In this document: one piece after another, positions 21,656 to 32,704 of the stretch
How positions within the stretch are numbered: position 1 is the stretch's first letter
Layout: each line of letters starts with the position of its first letter
Source: Saccopteryx bilineata
Lineage: Eukaryota; Chordata; Mammalia; Chiroptera; Emballonuridae
DNA: 64,000 bases
Reading direction: 5' to 3'
Assembly: GCF_036850765.1 (NCBI RefSeq)
Contig: NC_089492.1
Location: 201,096,276-201,160,275 of the forward strand
Made by a program: the position numbers and the translations under genes
Notes under the pieces: model-generated
Database searches by the model: none
The model's input: the letters and a program-made list of their open reading frames with translations, nothing else
Told to the model about the DNA's origin: nothing

Positions 21656-24313
21656 ATGGCAATAAACAATTACATATCAGTAATAACCTTAAATGTTAAT
21701 GGATTAAATGATCCGATCAAGAGACATAGGGTAGCTGCATGGATAAGAAAACAGGACCCATACATATGCTGTCTACAAGAGACACACCTTAAATCAAAAG
21801 ATGCACACAGACTGAAGATAAAAGGATGGAAAAAAATATTTCACGCAAATGGAAATGAAAAAAAAGCTGGGGTAGCAATACTTATATCAGACAAAATGGA
21901 CTTTAGAACAAAGACCATAGTAAGAGATAAAGAAGGTCACTACATAATGATAAAGGGAGCAATCCAAAAGGAAGATATAACCATTATAAATATCTACGCA
22001 CCTAATATAGGAGCACCTAAATATATAAAGCAGACTTTGATAGACTTAAAGAGCGAGATAAACAGCAATACTATAATAGTAGGAGATTTCAATACCCCAT
22101 TAACATCATTAGATAGATCCTCAAGAAAGAAAATTAACAAAGAAACAGCAGACTTAAAGGACATATTAGATCAACTCGATTTAATAGATATCTTCAGAAC
22201 CTTTCACCCTAAAACAGCAGAATATACATTCTTTTCAAGCACTCAAGGTACATTCTCTAGAATAGACCACATGTTAGGGCACAAAAGCAGGCTCAACAAA
22301 TTTAAGAAGACTGAAATCATATCGACCACTTTCTTTGATCACAATGGCATTAAACTAGAAATCAACCACAATAGAAAAATTGAAAAACATTCAAACACTT
22401 GGAAACTAAATAGCACGTTATTAAACAATGAATGGGTTAACATTGAGATCAAAGAAGAAATTAAAAAATTCCTAGAAACAAACGATAATGAGCATACATC
22501 AACTCAAAATTTATGGGACACAGCAAAAGCAGTCCTGAGAGGGAAGTTTATAGCATTACAGGCATACCTCAAGAAGCTAGAAAAAGCTCAAATAAACAAC
22601 TTAACCCTGCATCTAAAAGAACTAGAAAAAGAACAGCAAGTAAAGCCCAGAGCTACTAGAAGGAAGGAAATAATAAAGATCAGAGCAGAAATAAATGACA
22701 TAGAGGCTAAAGAAACAATACAGAGGATCAATGAAACCAGGAGCTGGTTCTTTGAAAAGGTAAACAAGATCGATGAACCTTTAACAAGACTCACCAAGAA
22801 AAAAAGAGAGAGGACTCAAATAAATAAAATTAGAAACGAGAGTGGAGAAATAACAACTGACACAACAGAAATACAAAATATTGTAAGAAAATACTATGAA
22901 GAACTGTATGCCAAAAATCTAGATAACCTAGATGAAATGGACAAATTCCTTGAAACATATAATCTTCCAACAATCAATCTGGAAGAATCAGAAAACCTAA
23001 ACAGACCAATTACAACAAATGAGATTGAAACAGCTATCAAAAAACTCCCAAAAAAGAAAAGTCCTGGGCCTGATGGCTTCACAAGTGAATTCTACCAAAT
23101 ATTCAAAGAAGAACTAACTCCTATCCTTCTCAAGCTATTTCAAAAAATTCAAGAGGAAGGAAGACTTCCAAACTCCTTTAATGAGGCGAGCATAATTCTG
23201 ATTCCAAAACCAGGCAAAGACAACACAAAAAAAGAAAATTATAGCCCAATATCCCTGATGAACTTAGATGCAAAAATCCTCAATAAAATATTAGCAAACC
23301 GAATCCAGCAATATATGGAAAAAGTCATACACCATGATCGAGTAGGATTTATTCTTGGGAGGCAAGGCTGGTACAATATTCACAAATCAATCAATGTGAT
23401 TCATCACATAAACAAAAGAAAGGAGAAAAACCACATGATAATTTCAATAGATGCAGAAAAAGCATTTGATAAAGTCCAGCACCCATTCATGATCAAAACT
23501 CTCAGCAAAGTGGGAATACAGGGAACATACCTCAACATGATAAAGTCCATCTATGACAAACCCACAGCCAACATCATACTCAATGGGCAAAAATTAAAAG
23601 CAATCCCCTTAAGATCAGGAACAAGGCAGGGGTGCCCCCTTTCACCACTCTTATTCAACATAGTTCTGGAAGTCCTCGCCACAGCAATCAGACAAGAAAA
23701 AGAAATAAAAGGCATCCAAATTGGAAAAGAAGAAGTAAAACTATCATTATTTGCAGATGAGATGATATTGTATATAGAAAACCCTAAAGTCTCAGTCAAA
23801 AAACTACTAGACCTGATAAATGAATTTGGCAAGGTGGCAGGATGTAAAATCAATACTCAGAAATCAGAGGCATTTTTATACACTAATAATGAACTGTCAG
23901 AAAGAGAAATCAGGGAATCAATCCCCTTTACCATTGCAACCAAAAACATAAAGTACCTAGGAATAAATCTAACCAAGGAGATTAAAGACTTGTACTCAGA
24001 AAATTATAAAACATTGATAAAAGAAATCAGGGAAGATACGAATAAGTGGAGGCATATACCGTGCTCATGGTTAGGAAGAATAAACATCATTAAAATGTCT
24101 ATATTACCCAAAGCAATTTATAAATTCAATGCAATACCAATGAAAATACCAATGACTTACTTCAAAGACATAGAACACATATTCCAAAAATGTATATGGA
24201 ACCAAAAAAGAACACGAATATCCTCAGCAATCCTGAAAAGGAAGAAAAAAGCGGGAGGTATCACACTTCCAGATATCAAGTTATATTATAAGGCCATTTT
24301 ACTCAAAACATAA
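21656..24313 (+). pseudogene. LINE-1 ORF2, endonuclease and reverse transcriptase
   Basis: 885 codons open from the ATG. An AP-type endonuclease is at about 1-240 (QETHLK with E42, [26 protein letters not shown]). A reverse transcriptase runs from about 440 to 770, with the polymerase motif reading FADE (residues 699-702; gag codon at 23759-23761) where L1 enzymes carry FADD. The second catalytic aspartate is therefore substituted. The frame ends at TAA 24311-24313. Comparison with L1 copy A (5185-5217) shows why: 14 bases, gcttggtactggca, are missing after ctcaaaaca at 24310, shifting the frame. As it stands the polymerase should be inactive and the protein truncated. Confidence 0.93.
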
Positions 24314-25343
24314 GAACAGGCACATAGATCAATGGAACAGAACAGAGAACTCAGAAATAAACCCATAGCTCTATGGACAACTGATATTTGACAAAGGAGG
24401 TAAGACAATACAATGGAGTAAAGACAGCCTCTTCAACAAATGGTGTTGGGAAAACTGGACAGCTACCTGCAAAAAAATGAAACTAGACCACCAACTTACA
24501 CCACTCACAAAAATAAACTCAAAATGGATAAAAGACTTGAATGTAAGCCGTGAAACCATAAGCATCTTAGAAGAAAACATAGGCAGTAAGCTCTCTGACA
24601 TCTCTCGCAGCAATATATTTGCTGATTTGTCTCCACAGGCAAGTGAAATAAAAGACAGGATCAACAAATGGGACTTTATCAAACTAAAAAGCTTCTGCAC
24701 AGCTAAAGACAATAAGAACAGAATAAAAAGACAAACTACACAATGGGAGAATATATTTGACATAGCGTCGGATAAGGGGTTAATAACCAAAATTTATAAA
24801 GAACTTGTAAAACTTAATACCAGGAAGACAAACAATGCAATCCAAAAATGGGCCAAAGAAATGAATAAACACTTCTCCAAAGAGGACACACAGATGGCCA
24901 ATAGGCATATGAAAAAATGTTCAACATCACTAATGATTAGAGAAATGCAAATAAAAACCACAATGAGATATCACCTCACACCAGTCAGAATGGCGCTCAT
25001 CAACAAAACAACACAGAATAAGTGCTGGCGAGGATGTGGAGAAAAGGGAACCCTCCTGCACTGCTGGTGGGAATGCAGACTGGTGCAGCCACTGTGGAAA
25101 ACAGTATGGAGATTCCTCAAGAAATTAAAAATCGAACTGCCTTTTGACCCAGCTATACCACTGTTAGGAATATACCCCAAGAACACCATAGCACTGTTTG
25201 AAAAGAAGAAATGCACCCCCATGTTTATGGCAGCATTGTTCACAATAGCAAAGATTTGGAAACAGCCCAAGTGTCCATCAGAGGACGAGTGGATTAAAAA
25301 GCTTTGGTATATATATATACTATGGAATACTACTCAGCCATAA
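24314..25343 (+). pseudogene. LINE-1 ORF2 C-terminal part, out of frame
   Basis: Downstream of the deletion the ORF2 product continues in a different frame. It is interrupted by TAG at 24366-24368 and is then open from 24369 (first Met 24477) to 25343. The carboxyl cysteine motif CX3CX7HX4C (CWRGC...H...C near 25023-25077) is intact. A third shift occurs in the (TA)n run at about 25306-25320, so the normal L1 ending is out of frame. The region has at least three disabling changes, yet most substitutions elsewhere are mild, consistent with a fairly recent insertion. Confidence 0.88.
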
Positions 25344-25555
25344 GAAATGATGACATTGGATCTTTTACAACAACATGGATGGGCCTTGATAACATTATAC
25401 TGAGTGAAAGAAGTAAATCAGAAAAAACTAAGAACTATATGTTTCCATACATAGGTGGGACATAAAGATGAGACTCAGAGACATGAACAACAGTGTTGGG
25501 GTTACAGGATAGGGGGAGGGGAGGGAGGGGGTTGGGGGAGGGGAGGGGCACAAAG
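25344..25555 (+). other. L1 ORF2 end and G-rich 3'UTR start
   Basis: Typical L1 sequence after the C-terminal region, ending in a purine/G-rich tract (25500-25550) that normally lies in the L1 3'UTR. L1 sequence stops at about 25555 without reaching its polyadenylation signal, and ERV pol begins. Confidence 0.8.
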
Positions 25556-25788
25556 ATCATGGCTTTTCAGCATTTGCCATATTCCCCCCTTAATCTATAG
25601 ACAGACAGCAAATATTTACGTATGGTGTTCCCACTATAAAGACTGCTGTCTTAGGGACAAATGCTGATAAACTATTTCAGCAGTTCCTCCTTCTTCAAAG
25701 ACTTATATGTCAACATAGAGCTCCATGTTTCATAGGACATACTCAAGCTCACTCCATGCTCCCTGGAGCTTTAGCACAAGGGAATGCC
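25556..25788 (+). pseudogene. ERV pol fragment (RNase H region)
   Basis: About 230 bases roughly 88-90% identical by eye to the minus strand of the provirus at about 10208-9967, from ATGGCTTTTCAGC to GGGAATGCC. This is the RNase H to integrase transition. It is in plus orientation and shows small indels, so it is not coding. The junction with L1 shows short shared sequence (atcatgg). Confidence 0.88.
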
Positions 25789-26154
25789 CCCCCTTTTTTT
25801 AGTATTTTTTCTTTTCTTTATTTATTTTTTGTATTTTTCTGAGGATGGGGAGGCAGTCAGACAGACTCCTGCATGCGCCTGACTGGGATCCACCTGGCAT
25901 GCCTACCGGGGGGAATGCTCTGCCCATCTGGGATGTTGCTCTGTTACAACCGGAGCCATTCTAGCAACTGGGGCGGAGGCCATGGGGCCATCCTTAGTGC
26001 CCAGGGTGGATTTGCTCCAGTGGAGCCTTGGCTGTGGGCGGGAGGAGAGAGACAAAGAGGAAGGAGTGGGGGAGGAGTGGAGAGGTAGATGGGTGCTTCT
26101 CCCGTGTGCTCTGGCCAGGAATCGAACCCGGGAATCCTGCACACCAGGCCAATG
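25789..26154 (-). mobile_element. Ves-type SINE at an ERV deletion junction
   Basis: A reversed SINE: T-rich tail at 25793-25835, body, then a partly decayed tRNA-like head (gggaatcgaacccg complement near 26119-26133). It sits exactly where the ERV copy jumps from pol to the post-pol segment. Confidence 0.8.
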
Positions 26155-27473
26155 ACTCCGACGGGTCTACCATATCATGCTTTTTACTTAAAAAAAAAAA
26201 AATTTACATTTCTTTTGAATGCAGATGAACAGGAGACACCAAATCTTTTTTGCCTGCAAACTACTACCTTCTTTATTAGATCTAGCTAATAACATTGTTC
26301 TGTCTTTTTTCCAAATAGCTCCAGATATATGGAAAAGATTTATATAGGCGGATGGGGATCCTCAACCCCCTCAGCGAGGTCTTCTGAGAATGGCTTTTAA
26401 GATAACTAGAGGCAGAAAAAGCCCAATAGAGATCAGGGGAACTACCAGCTTTTAGGATACACCCTTAAAGACTCCAACGCCCCAAAGGGGTCTCATAGGA
26501 TGCCATCTGGGTCCTGCTTCAATAGTGGAAAGGAAGGTCATTGAGCTAAAGCCTGCCAGGCTTACACACCTCTGCTGTGAGGAAACAGGGACACTGGAAG
26601 GTGGGCTTCCCCCTCGCTCCTCTAAGGGAGGGTTCAGTCTCTTCCAGCCCTGCTCCAGCCACCTATGACCTAACCTTGCCCAGAAAGCTGGGGTGTGCCA
26701 CTGAAGGCTGAAGGTGCCCAGGGCCGTTGGCCCCATCTACGACACTGTGGACGAGCCTAGGGTATTTCTTCCAAGAAGCAGGTAAACTGATCTCATTCGC
26801 ACAAGGGCCACTTAACTATGTTTTGCCTGAATAGTCAGGTTTTTTATTCTTCCCTCAAAGATCTCTGTTGTGGGTGTTGATAGTCCTATTTTCTGCTGCT
26901 TTGCTTAATATATAGTGTTTCCTTTATCCCTCCTACCTCAATGCCCCACTCATATTTCAGGCTGGGACCTACTCCTAATTTAGAGCTCTCTTTCCTCCTT
27001 TTGCCAACTTGTATTATGAATTTACCTTTGCCACCCAGCTTAGTGTATCCCAAGGTTCTCTTTACCAGGCCATAGTCGCAGAGCTCCAGGGAAAAGCAAC
27101 CTGGTCTCAACTCTCCAGGCAGAGGAGAACAGAAGCTCCATATCCACGCATGCTGCAAATGGCTTTTTCCAGTCTACCTGAATCATTACCAGCTAGAAGC
27201 AGCGGTCATTGGGACTTGGACATGAGCTGCAAAGTATAGAATGATGACAACAATTCCAGTGCCATGTGGACTTTTCCTGTGGGAAACTTTCCTGGACTCC
27301 TGCTCCCTGTGACAGCTCCTAACAAACTGAACTGTGGCTGGGTTGCATTTTTCAGGGATTTGGCATGGTGATGGGGCCAAGTTGGACTTGGGGAACATGT
27401 TAAGGACACTACTCTTTTAGGGATTCTTGCTGTATTGGCCAAGAGTTTGCTTAAAGGCTTTTAATCACTGTAA
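26155..27473 (+). pseudogene. ERV post-pol segment, second copy
   Basis: Matches the minus strand of the provirus at about 8262-6990 in plus orientation, with many small differences. It carries the same degenerate retroviral zinc-knuckle (CFNSGKEGH..AKAC, about 26514-26555), here with the last Cys present but with a stop codon inside. It ends at atcactgt (27473), short of where the provirus has its polypurine tract and LTR. No LTR is attached. Confidence 0.8.
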
Positions 27474-27913
27474 AAAAAAATAGAGGACTGGATGAAGAAG
27501 ATGGGGCACATATACACCATGGTATATTATTCAGCTAGGAGAAATGGTGACATCGGATCACTTATAGAGGAATGGTGGAATCTTGGTAGCATTGTGCGGG
27601 GTGAAATAAGTGAATCAGAAAAAAACAGGAACTGCAGGATTCCATACATTGGTGGGACATAAAAGCAAGACTAAGAGGCATGGACAGGAGTGTGGTGGCT
27701 ATGGGGGTGGGGGGAGGGAAGGAGGAAGAGGGGGAGGGGGAGGGGTACAGAGAGAACTGGATGGAGGGTGGCAGAGGATGATCTCTCTTCGGGTGATGGG
27801 TATGCAACAGAACTAAATGACAAGATAACCTGGAAATGTTTTCTTTGAATGTATGTACCCTGATTTATTGATGTCACCCCATTAAAATAAAAATTTATTT
27901 ATAAAAAAAAAAA
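27474..27913 (+). pseudogene. L1 3' end with poly(A), different subfamily
   Basis: After an A-tract the sequence enters L1 near the end of ORF2 (tagaggactggatgaag), passes the G-rich tract (27699-27745), the 3'UTR and cattaaaataaa, and ends in poly(A) at 27903-27913. It overlaps in content with 25285-25555 but only about three quarters of positions agree by eye, so it derives from another L1 lineage. Confidence 0.85.
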
Positions 27914-27925
27914 GAGGAAGGACAG

Positions 27926-28145
27926 ACAGATGGGCTATACGGGCACAGAAGACAGGTTACGTGAGAACAAATGAGGGGATGGTACCAATCTACAAGCGTA
28001 GGAGAGACCTCTGGAAAAACCAGACCTGTCGACACCTTAATCTTGAACTTCCAGCCTCCAGAGCTATGAGAAATACATTTCTGTTGTCTAAGTCACCCAG
28101 TCTGTTGTATCTATCTTATTACAGCAGCTCTAACGAACTACTCTG
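27926..28145 (+). repeat. MaLR-type LTR, right part
   Basis: Continuation of the LTR begun at 19026, including the characteristic end region (gaaatacatttctgttgtctaagtcacccagtctg and the ttacagcagctctaacg pattern). Together they represent one solo LTR cut by two later insertions. Confidence 0.65.
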
Positions 28146-29362
28146 GGTTCCAGCTTGTGCACAGGGCATCCAGCCTGCCCTAGAGTCTCCCCACTTTGCA
28201 TCCCAAGTGTCAGCAGTGGCCTGGTGGGCTTCAGGCTCCAGTATCAGAGATGGCAAAGCAGCTCACACGGTTGCATGGTCCAATCTTGTAACACAGCCCA
28301 GGGTCCTGCCTCTGCCCAAGACCTGACTGACAGACAAGGACAGGTTCTTGCACAAGCCTGTGGGGTGGCCCCAGTAGCATGTAATCCCTGAGCTGTGTCA
28401 AAAAACACCCATGGGTTGAGTATGCAGGTATGCTGACAACATGACCCATGCCTCTGTCTCAGAACCTGGGCAGGAGGCAGCCAGTCTGCCACCAGTGACC
28501 CTCCAGCAGCCCCCAGGAGAGAAGGCACATGGCAGAGGGGAGGGGAGTCATGAACCAGGCAATGACCCAGTCTGCTGAGCAGATGCTGGCAGCCCCACCA
28601 GCAAGCTGCCAGGCCCCATACAACATCAAAACCCTGCAGCACCAGCACCTGTGCACCAGGAGGCCTGGCCCAGCTTCAGTATGTAGAGGCCTGAGAGCCA
28701 GCTGCTTTCTCCCCTGTGAAAAAGCCAGAGGCCCTCAGCTGTCAGGGATTAGGGTGCCTCCCTAGGTCACTAAGGGGTTAAACTACAGGCAGTTACCCTC
28801 CTTCACCTGAACTCCTCTCCTCTGTTGCCTCTGTTCTCCCTGGCTGTGATGTCCACTGTAGGCTCTGGGGTTGGGACAGTTGCTGGAGGACAGGCCTCTT
28901 GGTCAGGCCGATACTGCTTTTAGGACTGATTTTTAAAGAACACAGCCCCCAGAGTTTTGAGCATCCAGGCCCAGGAGTCCAGAGGCCTGGTGGACAAGCA
29001 GAAATCAAACAGAAGCAAACAAACTAACTACTGTGTGCCAGACACAGGCTAACAGTTGTTAATCGAGCCCCTACAATGCACAGCTGGGTTCGTGGTTATA
29101 ATCTCAGCCACTCCGTGAAGTAGGCTTTAGGTTCTGCATTTTCTAGAGAATTCTCAGAGGCTCAGAGAGGTCAGGTGAGTTAAGGAAGAATCATATGGAG
29201 ACTAAAAAAAAAAAGAAACCAACAGAAAAATCAAAACCTAGTTCATCTGACTTCAAAGTCCTTTCTCATCTCACTCCCTGAGGCTGCTGCTTGTTTAAAA
29301 TCCACCTTAGTCCCGACAGGGCTTGGGTGTGTGAGTGAGTGGGGCAGAAGTAGGACATCGTG
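28146..29362. other. Intergenic, mostly unassigned
   Basis: No gene seen. A decayed MIR-like piece (reverse orientation; gaggctcagagaggt) lies at about 29085-29185. The rest appears single-copy. Confidence 0.5.
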
Positions 29363-29562
29363 CCATAGTTCTCCAAGTGTGTTCCAACTGGCAGCCTCAA
29401 CATCACCTGGGCCCTTTTTAGAAATGCACATCTCAGGCCTGCCTCAGAGTACCTGAATCAGACACTCTGGAAGTGGGCACAGAATTCCCGCATTTAAGAG
29501 TCCTGCAGGTGGTTCTGAGGTATGCTCAGGTTTGAAAACTGCTGGTCCAAAGAGCTGTTGCT
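29363..29562 (+). repeat. MER5A-like hAT-Charlie element
   Basis: About 200 bp matching the known MER5A pattern: ttctccaagtgtg at the start, catcacctgggccc, gaatcagacactctgg, and a ttgaaaactgctgg end resembling the inverted terminus. An old non-autonomous DNA transposon shared among placental mammals. Confidence 0.8.
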
Positions 29563-30992
29563 CTCCAAGTCTGACCTTGGGGTGCCCTGGCTACGCATGT
29601 AGGACTTCTGGTGGAAAGAGCTGAGTGTAGGCTCAACAGCAAAGCACTGCCAGTGTGTTACAGCCCCTCTCATTCCCAGAGCACCTTCCCACCCTCAGGG
29701 ATTTCACCCTCAAGCCGACCACAAGCATGATATATAGCATCACCTTCTTTTTCTCTGACATTTTCTGATAAGCACCAAGTTCAAATCCTGAGCCTACTAC
29801 TTCCTACCTGGGTGAGATCAGCCAAGCACATTCCTGGTTGAGCCGTACAATCTTTATCTATAAAACAAGGTGGCTGTGCCTCCAGCACTTGGGTTTGAGT
29901 GCCATAGCTCAGTGCACCTAGCAAGTGGGTGGCAGCCAGTGAACGTCATTGCTGTACTAGCAGGGCTCTCAGAAGGGAGGGAAGAGGCTGTGAGTCTCTC
30001 TGGCTGCCTGATGTTCGATGCTCCAAGAATCTGGGAAAAAAATTCTTAAGAGGACACAGGGGCCTCGAGGCCCTGCTCATGCCTCGGTGTCCTGTAAGTA
30101 TAAGGCCAGATGTGCCCAGTCTATCCTCTTGATTCCAGGACTCCCTGGGCTCTGTGTGGGGAGGGGCGGCCTGGGCTGCCTGGGCACCGAGGCAAACAAA
30201 TCATTTTAGGGGCTGGACCAAGTGCCCTTGTCCACTGTAAAGTCTCAGATACACAGGTTTATTAAGATGTGAGCTTCCCAGCTGAGAAATGTCCTTGCCC
30301 TGGGCCATGTGGCTGTCCTCGCCCAGCAGCTTTGCTCCAGTGGCCCCTCCAGGAGGCAGCAAGAGGTGTGGAACCCTCGATCACTTCCTCTAGACAGGTC
30401 CACTCCAGGGTGCAGTGCACAAGCTTCTGCCTCACACCTAGCAGTTTCGGGATCCAGGAGAAATCAGTGATGCTGACGCTGAATGTGCAGCGGGTTTCTA
30501 TGCCTCACTTGTCATTTTCTGTCACCGTCACAGGATGAAGCCTCCCTGTATGTAGTTACGGAGCATTTCCAGTCTCATCGGCTCCTCCAAGTTGCCCTGA
30601 GAGCACAGCGTCATTGTTCCCAACTTCCGGAAGTTGGCACAGCTGGAAAGCAGCGGGATTGAGATTTGAGCCTTACTTGCACCGATCTACTAACTGCATG
30701 TGCAGTGGGCTTTATTTAGACCAGGGTTCCTAAAAAGGAAGACATGAAGCTAGAGTCACTGGGCCTTCTCAAGGGGCCTCCTCAAGGGGGCTGTGCTCTG
30801 CTCCAGCAGGGAAGCTGCAGGTGCTGAGGGCCCAGCTTCCAGCTGCATGTCCTTTGACAAACCAATCACCTCTCCAAATTAGGTAGTGTTGTCTCAGGCT
30901 GTAACTACTATGTTGAAGATGGCAACCCTAGCTTTTTATGTAGAAAGAAGAAGCCTTGATTGGCTGTGATTTGATAAATAAAAATGAATGTA
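29563..30992. other. Intergenic with MIR fragments
   Basis: A forward MIR-like piece lies at about 29770-29880 (cctgagcctactacttcctacc) and a possible reversed one at 30590-30710. No exon was recognised. Confidence 0.5.
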
Positions 30993-31157
30993 GCCTGACC
31001 TGTGGTGGTGCAGTGGATAAAGTTCGACCTGGAACACTGAGATCGCCGGTTCAGAACCTGAGGCTTGCCCAATCAAGGCACATATGGGAGTTGATGCTTC
31101 CTGCTCCTCCTCCCTTCTCTCTCTCTACTCTCTAAAATGAATAAATAAATTTTTTAC
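30993..31157 (+). mobile_element. Short tRNA-derived SINE
   Basis: Head gcctgacctgtggtggtgcagtgg, a (CT)-rich stretch at 31112-31133 and an aatgaataaataaa end. The flanking aaaatgaatg / aaaatgagtg probably represents its target duplication. Confidence 0.85.
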
Positions 31158-31894
31158 AAAATGAGTGGAGCTTCCTTGTTTCATAATAAAAGCGGTTTAT
31201 TTGGTGGTAGGCAAAACCTCTGGGGTAGAGCCACAGACTGGGGGATACGTAATGAAAGGACTCCCAGTGATGGCCAGGCCAATCCGAGAACTATGCGCCA
31301 CACAGGTGCCAGCCAGGGCCCTCTGGCCGCCTCTGGACAGAGACTGATGGCCTCTCAGAGAGGAAGCGCCCTGCCCTTCGCCAGGTGCTTCCGGTGCAAG
31401 TTTTCCTGAAGGAAACTTCTCTGTCCAGGATCATCTGCCTCTCCCCGGAGGTTCCAGCAAAGACAGCTCCCTTCTTAGGATAAACTCTCGCAGGTTGGAT
31501 GACTTTCATTATTATTAAACTCTTCTGTAGAGCACATCAGAACCAGACTCGAGGACCTCAGGCTTTGGTCACACTCCAGCCTTGGAGGCACCTGGGTCAG
31601 GTCGCCAAAGAGCCTTCTGGGTATTTGCAGACAAGCTCTATGGCCTCTGCCTTCAAGGTCTCATGTGGTTGGGAGTCCACAGCCCTAGTCCCCATAATCT
31701 ATCATCAACTCCCAGAGTATCCTGTCATTGTTCAAAAATTAAAGTTAATTAAGTTCATGTAGGGAATTTCATAACCTCTTCCAGGCTTATACATCCAAGG
31801 GCTAATGAGAATACCACCACCCAGTCCCCCATCTGGCTGGCTCTCTATTTCCTGCAAAGCACTTTCATATATATATTTTTTAATTTCAATTATC
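31158..31894. other. Intergenic, nothing recognised
   Basis: No repeat family or exon recognised. Open frames here are short and lack domain features. Confidence 0.5.
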
Positions 31895-31990
31895 TCTGCA
31901 GCAGCAACAGAGCAATGGGGATTAGTACCCTCATTTCATGGATAAGGAAACTGAGGCTCAGAGAGGTTGAGTGACCTCTCTGTGAGTCGT
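31895..31990 (-). repeat. MIR fragment
   Basis: ggataaggaaactgaggctcagagaggttgagtgac is the reverse orientation of the conserved MIR core. Confidence 0.75.
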
Positions 31991-32074
31991 GGGCAGTGTC
32001 ATTACACTGAGGCTCCTGAATCCACTACAGAGTGGGTGCCCTTTCTATGACAGTTCATTATCAGACTAATGCTA

Positions 32075-32540
32075 GGTTTAAAAAAAATCTACTTCTAAGA
32101 ATTTATCCTACAGGATAAATATCAAAGAATGCACCCATCTGTGTACAGGAGTGAGCACTGTAACACTGTTGGCAAATAATTGTCTGTAATCCGATTGTCT
32201 ATCAATGAAGAATTGGTTAACAATTATGGGCCAGCCAGTGATGGGATTCTACACAGCTTTCTAGACAGAGTGCTCACAGGGGTGATGTGCGTGCATTTGG
32301 CTGAGCCGTGAGCACGGGGTGGGGGGGAAATTGATTTTTTAAGTGGGTAAAATGTTCCGTTTTTACTTCAGAAATATATGCTTAGGTGTTATAAAAGATT
32401 GGAAGGACCCACGCCAGCTGTCAGGCATGGTTACGTTCTGTGTGGGAGATGGGCTAAGAGTGCGGTTATCCAGGAAAGGTGAGGCTTACTCTCCATGCCT
32501 CTCTAACTTTTTACTTTTTAAACAATGAATGCAAAAAATT
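32075..32540 (+). repeat. Old L1-like 3' fragment
   Basis: ttctaagaatttatcctacaggataaatat followed by a 3' end region resembling old mammalian L1/HAL1. Strongly decayed; the subfamily is not assigned. Confidence 0.45.
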
Positions 32541-32704
32541 TAAAAGGACCATAAGAATCTTTCACTCTTTACCTCAACATGGTTTTGTTTTGTAATAAAG
32601 ATATATTTTTATTTGAAAGACAAAAACAAATATACCCAAAAGCATTGCCCAAAATGGTTTTGATTTCAAAGTAAAAAACAAAATAAATTTAAGTTCCAGT
32701 CAAG

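Larger units (their letters stand above)
19361..27913 (+). mobile_element. Composite L1-ERV-L1 retrotransposed unit
   Basis: One pair of target duplications encloses, in order and all in plus orientation: an L1 5'UTR, ORF1, ORF2 and the G-rich start of the 3'UTR (19361 to about 25555); an ERV pol fragment (about 25556-25788); a reversed SINE (25789-26154); the ERV post-pol segment (26155-27473); nine A residues (27474-27482 approximately); and the ORF2 end, 3'UTR and poly(A) tail of a different L1 (27483-27913). The two L1 parts overlap in content, both containing the end of ORF2, and are clearly diverged from each other, so this is not simply one L1 with an insertion. A 3'-transducing L1 transcript or template switching during reverse transcription would both explain it. 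Confidence 0.75.

Noticed and set aside
19361..25555. L1 as a currently active element
   Set aside because: ORF1 is intact, but ORF2 has a 14-bp deletion, a TAG stop, a further shift near 25310 and a substituted polymerase aspartate.
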